64,000 nt of DNA, from NCBI RefSeq assembly GCF_020166395.1, contig NZ_JAIQXU010000003.1:62001-126000 (forward strand). Direction: 5' to 3'. The translations under genes were made by a program, and so were the position numbers. This DNA is from Deinococcus betulae (lineage in GTDB: Bacteria > Deinococcota > Deinococci > Deinococcales > Deinococcaceae). Below the pieces are notes generated by a model. That model was given only the letters and a program-made list of their open reading frames with translations, was not told where the DNA came from and did not search any database. This document shows positions 20,437 to 28,660 of the stretch, in pieces. The first letter of the stretch is position 1; each line of letters opens with the position of its first letter.

Positions 20437-21666
20437 ATGACCAGCACCGCCCAGCCCCCTGCCCAGCCGCGCGACACGGCCGTCTTCGACCTGATTGCCC
20501 AGGAAGCCGAGCGTCAGCGGCTGGGCCTGGAACTGATCGCCAGTGAGAACTTCACCTCGGCGGCGGTGCGCGAGGCTCAGGGCAGCATCGTGACCAACAA
20601 GTACGCCGAGGGCTATCCCGGCAAACGCTGGTACGGCGGCTGTGAGGTCGTGGACCGCATTGAGCAGCTGGCCATTGATCGCGTCAAGGAACTGTTCGGC
20701 GCCGCGTGGGCGAACGTGCAGCCGCACTCGGGCAGCAGCGCCAACCTGGCCGTGTACAACGCCCTGATTGAACCGGGCAGCACGGTGCTGGGCATGGACC
20801 TGTCGCACGGCGGGCACCTGACCCACGGCAACCCCGTGAACTTTTCGGGCCTGCGCTACAAGATTGTGGGCTACAAGGTCAACCCCGAGACCGAGCTGAT
20901 TGATATGGAAGAAGTGCGCCGCCTGGCCCACGAGCACCAGCCCAAGATGATCATTGCCGGGGCCAGCGCTTACAGCCGCACCATCGACTTTGCCGCCTTC
21001 CGAGACATTGCCGACGAAGTGGGCGCCATTCTGTTTGCCGATGTGGCCCACATTGCGGGCCTGATTGCAGCGGGGCTGCATCCCAACGCGCTGCCCCACG
21101 CCCATGTGGTTGCCAGCACCACCCACAAGACCCTGCGCGGGCCACGCGGCGGCATTATCCTCAGCAACGACCCCGAGTTGGGCGCCAAGATTGACCGCGC
21201 CGTCTTCCCGGGCTACCAGGGCGGCCCGCTGGAGCACGTCATCGCCGCCAAGGCAGTGGCCTTTGGCGAAGCGCTGACGCCCGAATTCAAGACCTACGCC
21301 GCGCAGATCATCAAGAACGCGCAGGCACTCGCCGCTGCCTTTCAGGACCTCGGCTACCGCGTGGTCTCGGGCGGCACCGACAATCACCTGCTGGTGCTGG
21401 ACCTGCGTCCTCAGGGGCTGAACGGCACCAAGGCCACCAAGCGGCTGGACGCCAACCACATCACGATTTCCAAGTCCACCCTGCCCTACGACACCGAAAA
21501 AATCCTGCACGGCGGCGGCATCCGCATCGGCACGCCCGCTGTGACCACGCGCGGCATGACCGAAGAGCATATGCCGCGCGTGGCGGACCTGATTCACCGC
21601 GCCCTGGCTGGCGAGGACGTGCAGGCCGAGGTTCACGCTTTCGCTGGCGGCTTTCCTCTGCCCTGA
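20437..21666 (+). CDS. glyA: Serine hydroxymethyltransferase
   Basis: 409 residues, the normal length. Family signatures are complete: [25 protein letters not shown] near the N terminus, [31 protein letters not shown], the PLP-lysine motif [16 protein letters not shown], and [13 protein letters not shown]. The enzyme interconverts serine and glycine while loading one-carbon units on tetrahydrofolate. The start at 20437 (MTSTAQPP) is chosen over a much longer upstream frame because TACCGT lies six bases ahead and the family begins here. Confidence 0.97.
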   Translation: MTSTAQPPAQPRDTAVFDLIAQEAERQRLGLELIASENFTSAAVREAQGSIVTNKYAEGYPGKRWYGGCEVVDRIEQLAIDRVKELFGAAWANVQPHSGSSANLAVYNALIEPGSTVLGMDLSHGGHLTHGNPVNFSGLRYKIVGYKVNPETELIDMEEVRRLAHEHQPKMIIAGASAYSRTIDFAAFRDIADEVGAILFADVAHIAGLIAAGLHPNALPHAHVVASTTHKTLRGPRGGIILSNDPELGAKIDRAVFPGYQGGPLEHVIAAKAVAFGEALTPEFKTYAAQIIKNAQALAAAFQDLGYRVVSGGTDNHLLVLDLRPQGLNGTKATKRLDANHITISKSTLPYDTEKILHGGGIRIGTPAVTTRGMTEEHMPRVADLIHRALAGEDVQAEVHAFAGGFPLP

Positions 21667-21683
21667 GCGGCGCCGACTAGAGA

Positions 21684-21716
21684 GGGGGTGGGGTCTCAGG
21701 GCCCCGCCCCCTTTTT
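21684..21716 (+). terminator. Intrinsic terminator of glyA
   Basis: GGGGGTGGGG (21684-21693) pairs with CCCCGCCCCC (21702-21711) with one wobble, then TTTTT (21712-21716). A strong rho-independent terminator. Confidence 0.92.
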
Positions 21717-21753
21717 GTGAAGTTTTCTTCAATGTGTCATAGTGAACAGCACC

Positions 21754-22833
<1,080 letters not shown>

Positions 22834-22913
22834 AGGGCCCGACCACACACCACCAGGAAGGGCTGGAGAGGATATTCTTTGCCGCTCTGTGAGTTCCGCA
22901 CCGGGGGAACTTC

Positions 22914-22945
22914 GCCTTCTCTCCCGGTCACCTCGCAGAGAAGGC
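22914..22945. repeat. Intergenic hairpin
   Basis: GCCTTCTCT (22914-22922) pairs perfectly with AGAGAAGGC (22937-22945), in the 218-base gap after the HD-GYP gene. No T-run follows. It could be a weak terminator or part of a dispersed intergenic element. Confidence 0.5.
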
Positions 22946-22972
22946 GGCACCTGCCTGGCCACGTCCCCTCTT

Positions 22973-23005
22973 TTCCCACTCCCCACTGCCCACAACCCAC
23001 TTCCC
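22973..23005. repeat. CCCACT-rich dispersed repeat, copy 1
   Basis: A 33-base stretch built on TTCCCACTnCCnACTGCCCA followed by CAACCC, just upstream of the NMT1-type gene. A related copy lies inverted at 27753-27785. Both are intergenic. Confidence 0.5.
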
Positions 23006-23051
23006 CCCTCACGTCACAGACGCGTCACCCGGCCCGCCTATACTCGCCCTC

Positions 23052-23999
23052 ATGAAACGCGCCGCCTTCCTGCTGCTGGGCCTGCTGGCCACCACCGCCG
23101 CCGCGCAGCGCACGGTGACCATTGGCCTGGGCTACAACCCCGACGTGCAGTTCACGCCCTTTTACGTGGCCGACAAGCTGGGCTATTTCGGCGCTGAAGG
23201 CCTGAAGGTGACCTACCAGCACGGGTACGTCTCGCAGCTGCTGCCCCTGCTGCTCCAGGGCAAACTGGATTTCGTGGTGGGCGACCCCGAGGACGCCATT
23301 TTTGCGCGCAACCAGGGCGCCGACGTGCGGTACATCATGACCATGTACCAGAAAAACCCGGTCACCGTCTTCAGCCTCTCGCCGCTGAACAGCGCCGCCG
23401 ACCTGAAGGGCAAGGCCGTGGGGCTGCCTGGGCCTTTTGGCAGCTCGTACCATGCGCTTCAGGCCCTCCTGGACAGTGCCAATCTGACCGAAGGCCGGGA
23501 CGTGCGCCTGGCCAACATCGGCTTTACACAGGTGGACGCCGTGCGCGCTGGGCGGGTAGACGCGGCGGTGGGCTACGCCAACAACGACGTGTTGCAACTG
23601 GCCCGCACCAGTGGCAAACGCGTGTATACCCTGGATATTTCGGGGGCCTACCCGATGGTCGGTGTGGGGCTGATCGGCAGCGGCAAGAGCCTGCAAGGGG
23701 ACCTGGCCAAAAAGGTGGTGCGCGCCGCCCAGCGCGGCCTGAAGTTCACGGTGGCGGACCCTGCGCGCGCCTTCAAGCTGGCCCAGCCTGTGTTTGGTGC
23801 CAGCGGCAGCCTGGACGTACTGCGGGCCAGCACGCCGCTGATGACCGGGCCGTATACCCAGACGGCGGGCCTGGGCGCCATGAATCCGGCCGCCTGGACC
23901 AAGGCGGTGGCGGCGCTGGTGAAGCAGGGCAAACTGCCAGCGGGGGCAAAGGCCAGCGACTACTACACCAACGCCTTTATCAGCAAAACCCTGAAATAA
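23052..23999 (+). CDS. ABC transporter substrate-binding protein, NMT1/THI5 type
   Basis: 315 residues with a cleavable signal peptide (MKRAAFLLLGLLATTAAAQ). The mature part opens with VTIGLGYNPDVQFTPFYVADKLGYFGAEGL, the standard NMT1/THI5-like start, followed by LLQGKLDFVVGDPEDAIFARNQGADV. Such proteins bind pyrimidine thiamine precursors, alkanesulfonates, taurine or nitrate. No permease or ATPase is adjacent, so the partner transporter must be elsewhere and the ligand is open. No thiamine riboswitch is visible upstream. TATACT precedes the ATG by seven bases. Confidence 0.88.
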   Translation: MKRAAFLLLGLLATTAAAQRTVTIGLGYNPDVQFTPFYVADKLGYFGAEGLKVTYQHGYVSQLLPLLLQGKLDFVVGDPEDAIFARNQGADVRYIMTMYQKNPVTVFSLSPLNSAADLKGKAVGLPGPFGSSYHALQALLDSANLTEGRDVRLANIGFTQVDAVRAGRVDAAVGYANNDVLQLARTSGKRVYTLDISGAYPMVGVGLIGSGKSLQGDLAKKVVRAAQRGLKFTVADPARAFKLAQPVFGASGSLDVLRASTPLMTGPYTQTAGLGAMNPAAWTKAVAALVKQGKLPAGAKASDYYTNAFISKTLK

Positions 24000-24010
24000 G
24001 TGTCTTGTTC

Positions 24011-24044
24011 AGAGGCCGCGTCCAGCTGGACGCGGCCTCTTTTT
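24011..24044 (+). terminator. Intrinsic terminator of the NMT1-type gene
   Basis: AGAGGCCGCGTCC (24011-24023) pairs perfectly with GGACGCGGCCTCT (24028-24040), followed by TTTT. A very strong terminator eleven bases past the stop. Confidence 0.95.
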
Positions 24045-24142
24045 GGCTGTTCTGGCCGCGCCTGCCAGATCCACTGCGGGGCAAACAACCACCTCAAGTT
24101 CGTTGGCGCCCCCGCCCATTCCAAAGACTCACCCCGTTCGCT

Positions 24143-24179
24143 CCAGAGCGGGTGGGCGAGGGGTCTTCACCCGCTCTGG
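24143..24179. repeat. 12-base-stem hairpin of unknown role
   Basis: CCAGAGCGGGTG (24143-24154) pairs perfectly with CACCCGCTCTGG (24168-24179), loop 13 bases, then GTTCCGTTTT. It lies between the previous terminator and the promoter of the small ORF, so it is not needed to end any visible gene. A small RNA ending here is possible. Confidence 0.5.
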
Positions 24180-24238
24180 GTTCCGTTTTGACATCGGCCA
24201 GGCGTGCTAGGCGTGATGGCCTAGCCGCCCAGTTCTTC

Positions 24239-24268
24239 GTGACAGGGGCCGCTTTTGCCTGCTACGCT
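24239..24268 (+). promoter_or_regulatory. Promoter of the small ORF / RIO kinase pair
   Basis: GTGACA (24239-24244) as -35 and TACGCT (24263-24268) as -10, spacing 18. Unlike most promoters here it leaves a 5' leader of about 20 bases, consistent with the ribosome-binding site that follows. Confidence 0.5.
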
Positions 24269-24297
24269 ACCGCCATCACCGAAAGGAGGTGCTGCCT

Positions 24298-24420
24298 ATG
24301 ACCAACATCACTGACATCAAGACCGCCCGCGCACACGGAGTCTTTGTTCCTGCCAACAGGAGTGATTTTGAACAACCACGTCTGGCCACCTCTGCCTTCG
24401 GGCGGCCCACACGACCATAA
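24298..24420 (+). CDS. Small ORF (40 residues) with near-perfect ribosome-binding site
   Basis: ATG 24298 to TAA 24418-24420. The site AAAGGAGGTG (24282-24291) is almost full complement to the 16S tail at good spacing, the strongest in the window. The product begins MTNITDIKTARAHGVFVPAN, is basic toward the end (GRPTRP) and has no membrane segment. It lies 15 bases before the RIO-kinase ATG, which has no Shine-Dalgarno of its own, so it may lift ribosomes onto the kinase gene or be a real microprotein. No family is recognised. Confidence 0.6.
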   Translation: MTNITDIKTARAHGVFVPANRSDFEQPRLATSAFGRPTRP

Positions 24421-24435
24421 CCGCAGCGGGCGCCC

Positions 24436-25320
24436 ATGAGCGCCCAGTGGCACCACGCCTCAGAAGACTTCTGGGATGACCACCCTGAAGCCCCGCGCCG
24501 CCGGAGCAAAAAGAAGCCGCTCGGGCGCCGCCAACTGGCCCACCTGACCAGCACCGACGACATCGACGTTCAGGACGACATCATTCGCCGCCTGCAAGAC
24601 CTCGGGCATATCACCGAAGTCGTTGCCGAGCTGAAAAGCGGCAAGGAAGCCACAGCCTACGTGGCGCGCGGTCCCAGAGGCAGCGTTCTTCTGAAGCTCT
24701 ACCGCGACCTCGAAGCCCGTTCATTCAAGGACGACAGCGTGTACCGCGCGGGCCAGGTGATTCTGGACGTGCGCGCCAAGCGGGCCATGGAAGGCCGCAC
24801 CCGCAAAGGCCTGGAGATGCTCCAGCATGACTGGGTCAACGCTGAATACGCCCGTCTATGGCAACTGTGGCAGGCCGGTCTGCCCGTCCCCGAACCCCTG
24901 GTGGGGCCTCACCCTTACGACTACGCCCAGACCGTTCCCGCCGTCCTGATGCGCCTTGTGGGCATCGAAGACGACATCGCCCCGCGCCTCAGTGACGCCC
25001 CGCTCACCCCAGAACAGGCCCAGAGCGCCTGGCGGCAGAGTGTTCAGGGCATGGCGGATCTGCTGCGGCTGGGCTACGCGCACGGCGATTACAGCACCTA
25101 CAACCTTCTCTGGTGGGAGGACACCGTGACCATCATCGACTTTCCGCAACTGACCACGCGCCAGAACCCGCACTTCCGCGACCTGCTGGCCAGAGACGCC
25201 CAGAGCCTCGTGACCAGCTTCCGCAAACACGGCATTCAGGCCGACGCCGACGCAACGCTCCGCGAGGTGCAGCGCCGCGCCCTGGGCCCAGCCCCCACCC
25301 CCCGCTTGCTGCTGCCGTGA
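24436..25320 (+). CDS. RIO-type atypical protein kinase
   Basis: 294 residues. The ATP loop region reads VVAELKSGKEATAYVARG, with LLKLYRD carrying the likely ATP-binding lysine. The catalytic loop is YAHGDYSTYNLLWW (Asp in HGD, Asn downstream) and the metal site is TIIDFPQLTT, as in RIO kinases, where DFG is replaced by IDFPQ. The N-terminal ~30 residues are basic (RRRSKKKPLGRRQL). RIO1-like kinases act on ribosome maturation in eukaryotes and archaea; bacterial roles are little known, possibly acting on small molecules or ribosomes. Transcribed with the small ORF upstream. Confidence 0.9.
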   Translation: MSAQWHHASEDFWDDHPEAPRRRSKKKPLGRRQLAHLTSTDDIDVQDDIIRRLQDLGHITEVVAELKSGKEATAYVARGPRGSVLLKLYRDLEARSFKDDSVYRAGQVILDVRAKRAMEGRTRKGLEMLQHDWVNAEYARLWQLWQAGLPVPEPLVGPHPYDYAQTVPAVLMRLVGIEDDIAPRLSDAPLTPEQAQSAWRQSVQGMADLLRLGYAHGDYSTYNLLWWEDTVTIIDFPQLTTRQNPHFRDLLARDAQSLVTSFRKHGIQADADATLREVQRRALGPAPTPRLLLP

Positions 25321-25332
25321 CCGGCACTTCCC

Positions 25333-25368
25333 GCCGGGCACCCCAGGAATGGAGGTGCCCGGCGTGTT
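25333..25368 (+). terminator. Intrinsic terminator of the RIO kinase gene
   Basis: GCCGGGCACC (25333-25342) pairs perfectly with GGTGCCCGGC (25354-25363), then GTGTTTTG. It lies 13 bases past the stop. Confidence 0.88.
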
Positions 25369-25441
25369 TTGTGGTTGCTGGCTAGAACGCCTGGCACCAA
25401 GTAGGCTCCTGCCCGCTCTGTCAGCCTCGGAGTCTGTATTG

Positions 25442-26806
25442 CTAGGCCGACAGGGTGGCCCGGAGCCGCCAGAGCTGCCCCCAGGCGCCCTGGAGCGTCA
25501 GGCGCGTGATGGGCTGGGCCGACAGCAGCAGACTGGTGAAACTCACCTGACCGCCCGCCGCAAACACCTCCAGCGAGCAGGTGTCGAGGATGACCCGCAG
25601 CTCTCCCTCTGCCCCAGCAGGCAGCGGGGCCATAAAGGTGCCAGCAAAGCCGTCCAGCCCAGCGGGGGCCGGCCGGGTCAGGCGCAAGTGGCTGCCCTGA
25701 ACACTCAGGGTCGCCTCCTGGCCCGCGTCGGACCGGAAGTGCACCTCGGCGCCCTCGGGCAGGGTCAGCGCCAGGTCGAGGGCCTGCCCGGCAGAGAAGG
25801 AGAACGTCTGCCCGCTGTCCAGGTGCTGGCCCTGGTCACGTAGGTCTGTCAATTCCCGAAGAGGCTGCTGGATCAGCGCCCACTGCCCGCCGCTGCGCAC
25901 CAACCCCAGTTCTCGCGGCAGGGTCAGGGCGCCGCGCCAGGGGTGGGTGGGCAGGTCGTTGGCGTAATCCCAGGCGTTCATCCAGGCCAGCCAGACCGCG
26001 CGCGCTGGCCCCTGCGGCAGGTCGCTGTAGGTGATGGCCGCGTAGAAATCCTTGCCCCAGTCGGCCCAGCGCGCCGGCTGCGAGGGCGTGAACACCGCGC
26101 CGTCAAAGGTGCCGACCCAGTACTGCGCGCCTGTGCCGCCCTGCGGGCCACCGGCAAACACGTCCACTTTCATGACCCAGATAGGGTCGCCGTCCTCACT
26201 AGGCAAGGCGAACAGGTCCGGCACTTCCCAGATGCCGGCCACCGCGCCGGCCGGGCCAAACAGGCTGAGGCGTGTCCAGCGGCGCAAGTCAGGCGAGCCG
26301 TACACGCCAATCTGGCGCTCGTTAGGGTGGGCGACCACACTGATCCACTGCGCGGTGGCGGCGTGCCAGAAGGTCTTGGGGTCACGGAAATCTTGTTTGT
26401 GTTCGTCCAGCACTGCGGTCGGCCCCACGAAGGCCCAGTGCGCCCCACCGTCGCGGCTGAGCGCCAGATACTGCGCCTGATGGTGGTCGCCGTTCCCCGT
26501 GTACATGGCCACCACGGGCGGGTGCGGGTCGCCGGGCTGGCCCAGCCCACTGGTGTTGTGCCTGTCCACCACCGCACTGCCGGAATACACGTCGTGCCCT
26601 TGGCGCCAGGGCAGGGCGACCTCATGCTCTTGCCAGTGCAGCAGGTCTGGGCTGGTGGCGTGGCCCCAGCTGAGGTAACCGTGGTGATTAGCGCGGGGAT
26701 TGTGCTGGTAAAAGAGGTGATAGTGCCCGCCCGCGTACACCAGGCCATTGGGGTCGTTGAGCCAGTGCTGCCGGGCGGTGAAGTGCAGAGCGGGGCGCAG
26801 AACCAT
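25442..26806 (-). CDS. Glycoside hydrolase family 32 (beta-fructosidase/sucrose or levan hydrolase)
   Basis: 454 residues. The GH32 nucleophile motif HWLNDPNGLVY lies near residue 14, FRDPKTFW (the RDP transition-state motif) near 139, and GIWEVPDLF at the acid/base Glu near 192 (usual WECPD; Cys is Val here). A beta-sandwich C-terminal domain follows (GAEGELRVILDTCSLEVFAAGGQVSFTSLLL). No signal peptide is present, so the enzyme should be cytoplasmic and act on sucrose or short fructans brought in by a transporter not in this window. Only 33 bases separate its start from the divergent small ORF at 26840. Confidence 0.93.
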   Translation of the reverse strand: MVLRPALHFTARQHWLNDPNGLVYAGGHYHLFYQHNPRANHHGYLSWGHATSPDLLHWQEHEVALPWRQGHDVYSGSAVVDRHNTSGLGQPGDPHPPVVAMYTGNGDHHQAQYLALSRDGGAHWAFVGPTAVLDEHKQDFRDPKTFWHAATAQWISVVAHPNERQIGVYGSPDLRRWTRLSLFGPAGAVAGIWEVPDLFALPSEDGDPIWVMKVDVFAGGPQGGTGAQYWVGTFDGAVFTPSQPARWADWGKDFYAAITYSDLPQGPARAVWLAWMNAWDYANDLPTHPWRGALTLPRELGLVRSGGQWALIQQPLRELTDLRDQGQHLDSGQTFSFSAGQALDLALTLPEGAEVHFRSDAGQEATLSVQGSHLRLTRPAPAGLDGFAGTFMAPLPAGAEGELRVILDTCSLEVFAAGGQVSFTSLLLSAQPITRLTLQGAWGQLWRLRATLSA

Positions 26807-26839
26807 GCCCTACTGTGCCGCGCCCCCGATACTGGGCGC

Positions 26840-26926
26840 ATGCCCCGCCCTCTGAAGTTCCTGCTCATGCTGCTGCCGTTTGTATTGGGCAGCAGCGCCG
26901 CCCGCCGGACACCGCGTGACCGCTAA
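26840..26926 (+). CDS. Candidate 28-residue hydrophobic leader ORF before the CitE-like gene
   Basis: ATG 26840 to TAA 26924-26926. GATACT lies six bases before the ATG, so a transcript would start at this codon. The peptide is Leu-rich and signal-like (MPRPLKFLLMLLPFVLGSSA, then a basic tail). Its end overlaps the GTG of the CitE-like gene by 11 bases, which would couple translation. It may be a translated leader rather than a functional protein. Confidence 0.4.
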   Translation: MPRPLKFLLMLLPFVLGSSAARRTPRDR

Positions 26927-27728
26927 GCCCCGCCGTCTGCGCTCGGTGCTGTATGTGCCCGGCGACAACCCCCGCGCCCTGGACAAGGCCCGCACCCTGG
27001 GGGCTGACGCCGTGATTCTGGACCTGGAAGACGCGGTGGCCCCCGAACACAAGGCCGCCGCGCGGGAAGGCGTGCAGGCCGCCCTGGCCAGTCCCTGGCC
27101 CACCCCAGTTCTCCTGCGCGTGAACGCCCCCGGCACCCCCTGGCACGCCGACGACCTGGCGCTGGCCCGGACGCTTCTGCTGGCCGGCGTGGTGCTGCCC
27201 AAGGGAGAAGCGCCGCCCAGCCTTGACCTCCCTTTGCCGGTCTGGACCATGATTGAAACGCCTCTGGGGGTCCTGAATGCCCCAGCTATTGCGGCGGCGC
27301 CCGCAGTGGCGGGCCTGATTGCGGGCACCAACGACCTCGCCCGCGCCCTGCGCACCCGCCCCCACCCGTCGCGTGAGGGCCTGCTGCACGCCCTAAGTGC
27401 CGTGGTACTGGCCGCCCGCGCCCACGGCAAGGTGCCTCTGGACGCGGTGTTCAACAACGTGCGCGACCCGGACGGCTTTGCCCAGGAGTGCGAGCAGGGC
27501 CGCACCATAGGCTTTGCTGGCAAGACCGTGATTCATCCCAGCCAGATTGACCCTGCCAACGCCACCTACGGCGTGCGCCCCGAAGCCGCTCAGCGCGCCC
27601 GCGCCCTGCTTGCCACCTGGGACGCCGCCCGCGCCGCTGGGCAGAGCATTGCCACCTTTGAGGGCGCCCTGATCGAGCAGATGCATGTGGATGAAGCGCG
27701 GGAATTGGCGGAGGAGGACGGCGGGTAG
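26916..27728 (+). CDS. HpcH/HpaI aldolase / citrate lyase beta-like (CitE-like) protein
   Basis: 270 residues from GTG 26916. Motifs: RRLRSVLYVPGDNPRALDKA at the start, ADAVILDLEDAVAPEHK with the metal-binding Glu/Asp, LRVNAPGTPWHADDLA, AGLIAGTNDLARAL, and FAGKTVIHPSQID near the C terminus. The fold binds a divalent metal and an acyl-CoA such as malyl- or citramalyl-CoA; without the CitD/CitF subunits nearby this is a stand-alone lyase or thioesterase-like enzyme. The start is set by the family's usual N terminus (R-S-x-L-x-V-P). It follows a candidate leaderless leader ORF. Confidence 0.88.
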   Translation: MTAKPRRLRSVLYVPGDNPRALDKARTLGADAVILDLEDAVAPEHKAAAREGVQAALASPWPTPVLLRVNAPGTPWHADDLALARTLLLAGVVLPKGEAPPSLDLPLPVWTMIETPLGVLNAPAIAAAPAVAGLIAGTNDLARALRTRPHPSREGLLHALSAVVLAARAHGKVPLDAVFNNVRDPDGFAQECEQGRTIGFAGKTVIHPSQIDPANATYGVRPEAAQRARALLATWDAARAAGQSIATFEGALIEQMHVDEARELAEEDGG

Positions 27729-27752
27729 CGAAGATGGAGCGCGGTAGGGGCA

Positions 27753-27785
27753 GGGTTGTGGGGAGTGGGCAGTAGGAAGTGGGAA
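27753..27785. repeat. CCCACT-rich dispersed repeat, copy 2 (inverted)
   Basis: On the minus strand TTCCCACTTCCTACTGCCCA then CTCCCCACAACCC, a diverged inverted relative of 22973-23005. Confidence 0.5.
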
Positions 27786-28062
27786 CAAAGGAAGGTGAGG
27801 AATGAGCAGGGACGGAGGCTCGGACGCTCTCCTCTGCCCACACACAGGGGCCAGGAGAAGCCGCCCTTCATCTGTTCAAAGTCGAACCTACCGAACGCAT
27901 CAAGCCTTCTTGCCCCGTTCCCCCCCAGGTCCAGGCGAGGCCATTGTGCGCGTAGCGCGCAGGCCCTTGCGGTGGGGCAAAGGATGGCGTCGAGGCCAGA
28001 CACGTCAACGAACAGAGCAAGCTGGCCGACGCCAGTCAAAACTCTTGCCGAGCGCAGCGATT

Positions 28063-28108
<46 letters not shown>

Positions 28109-28125
28109 GCCGTTTAAGAAACCCC

Positions 28126-28494
28126 CTAACCATCCAAAGCCACCGCCCTCACCTTCCCCCCATTCCCGCCCAACCACACCCGAAACGCCCCCAACCCCTC
28201 CTCACTCAGCTCCCCTCTCACCACGCCGTCTGCCCCCACTATCCACGGCCGCCGGTTCGCATCTTCCGGCAGGCCATCTAGCCGGTAGCGCCCCGCCCCC
28301 ACCCCCGCCAGCCGCGCCGTCACCACATGCGGGTAATACTCCTGCTCAAAGCGCCGCTGCAGCCGCGCCTCGCGCCCGTGGTCTACACCAGAAATCCCGA
28401 AAAACAGAAACACAGGCCCAAAGTCCACAAACGGCCGCAGCCGGCGCCGCCGAACCGAGAGGACCTGAAAGGCAGACACCACAGGCTCTGTCAT
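28126..28494 (-). CDS. Uncharacterised 122-residue protein
   Basis: I do not recognise it. The product is soluble-looking, with FVDFGPVFLFFGISGVDHGREARLQRRFEQEYYPHV in the N-terminal half and GRYRLDGLPEDANRRPWIVGADGVVRG later, a pattern of alternating strands and a single charged helix. TAGACA six bases before the ATG (28494) suggests a leaderless message. Codon use fits the rest of the genome. No neighbours inform its role. Confidence 0.65.
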   Translation of the reverse strand: MTEPVVSAFQVLSVRRRRLRPFVDFGPVFLFFGISGVDHGREARLQRRFEQEYYPHVVTARLAGVGAGRYRLDGLPEDANRRPWIVGADGVVRGELSEEGLGAFRVWLGGNGGKVRAVALDG

Positions 28495-28551
28495 GCGTCT
28501 TGTCTACCCCTGAGCCGGCCGGGCATTCCAGCCCTGTCCTATGCTCACCCT

Positions 28552-28596
28552 ATGGACGCGGCGCGAATTCTTTGGCTGTCAGGGGCACCCACCTGA
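28552..28596 (+). CDS. Candidate ilvA leader peptide (14 residues)
   Basis: ATG 28552 to TGA 28594-28596, peptide MDAARILWLSGAPT. It carries ATT CTT TGG CTG (Ile-Leu-Trp-Leu), codons relevant to branched amino acids. TATGCT (28540-28545) lies six bases before the ATG, so the transcript would begin with this codon. A strong hairpin follows before the ilvA ribosome-binding site. The peptide is short and has only one Ile codon, so this remains a candidate. Confidence 0.4.
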   Translation: MDAARILWLSGAPT

Positions 28597-28616
28597 CCGC
28601 CCGCGCGTGGTCTGTC

Positions 28617-28640
28617 GCCCCCGAACAGGTGTTCGGGGGC
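28617..28640 (+). terminator. Hairpin in the ilvA leader (possible attenuator)
   Basis: GCCCCCGAAC (28617-28626) pairs perfectly with GTTCGGGGGC (28631-28640), loop AGGT, then TCTTGCTT. A ten-base stem of this strength between promoter and gene can be an attenuator, though the T-run is poor. GGGGC at 28582-28586, inside the leader ORF, can pair with GCCCC of the stem. Confidence 0.5.
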
Positions 28641-28660
28641 TCTTGCTTGGAGGCGCCCGC

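Noticed and set aside
22834..23051. Thiamine riboswitch before the NMT1-type gene
   Set aside because: No CUGAGA or ACCUGA...GGAUAAU type conserved elements are present.
24005..24301. 98-codon frame covering the terminator, hairpin and promoter region
   Set aside because: It runs through a strong terminator stem and a promoter, and its composition is unnatural.
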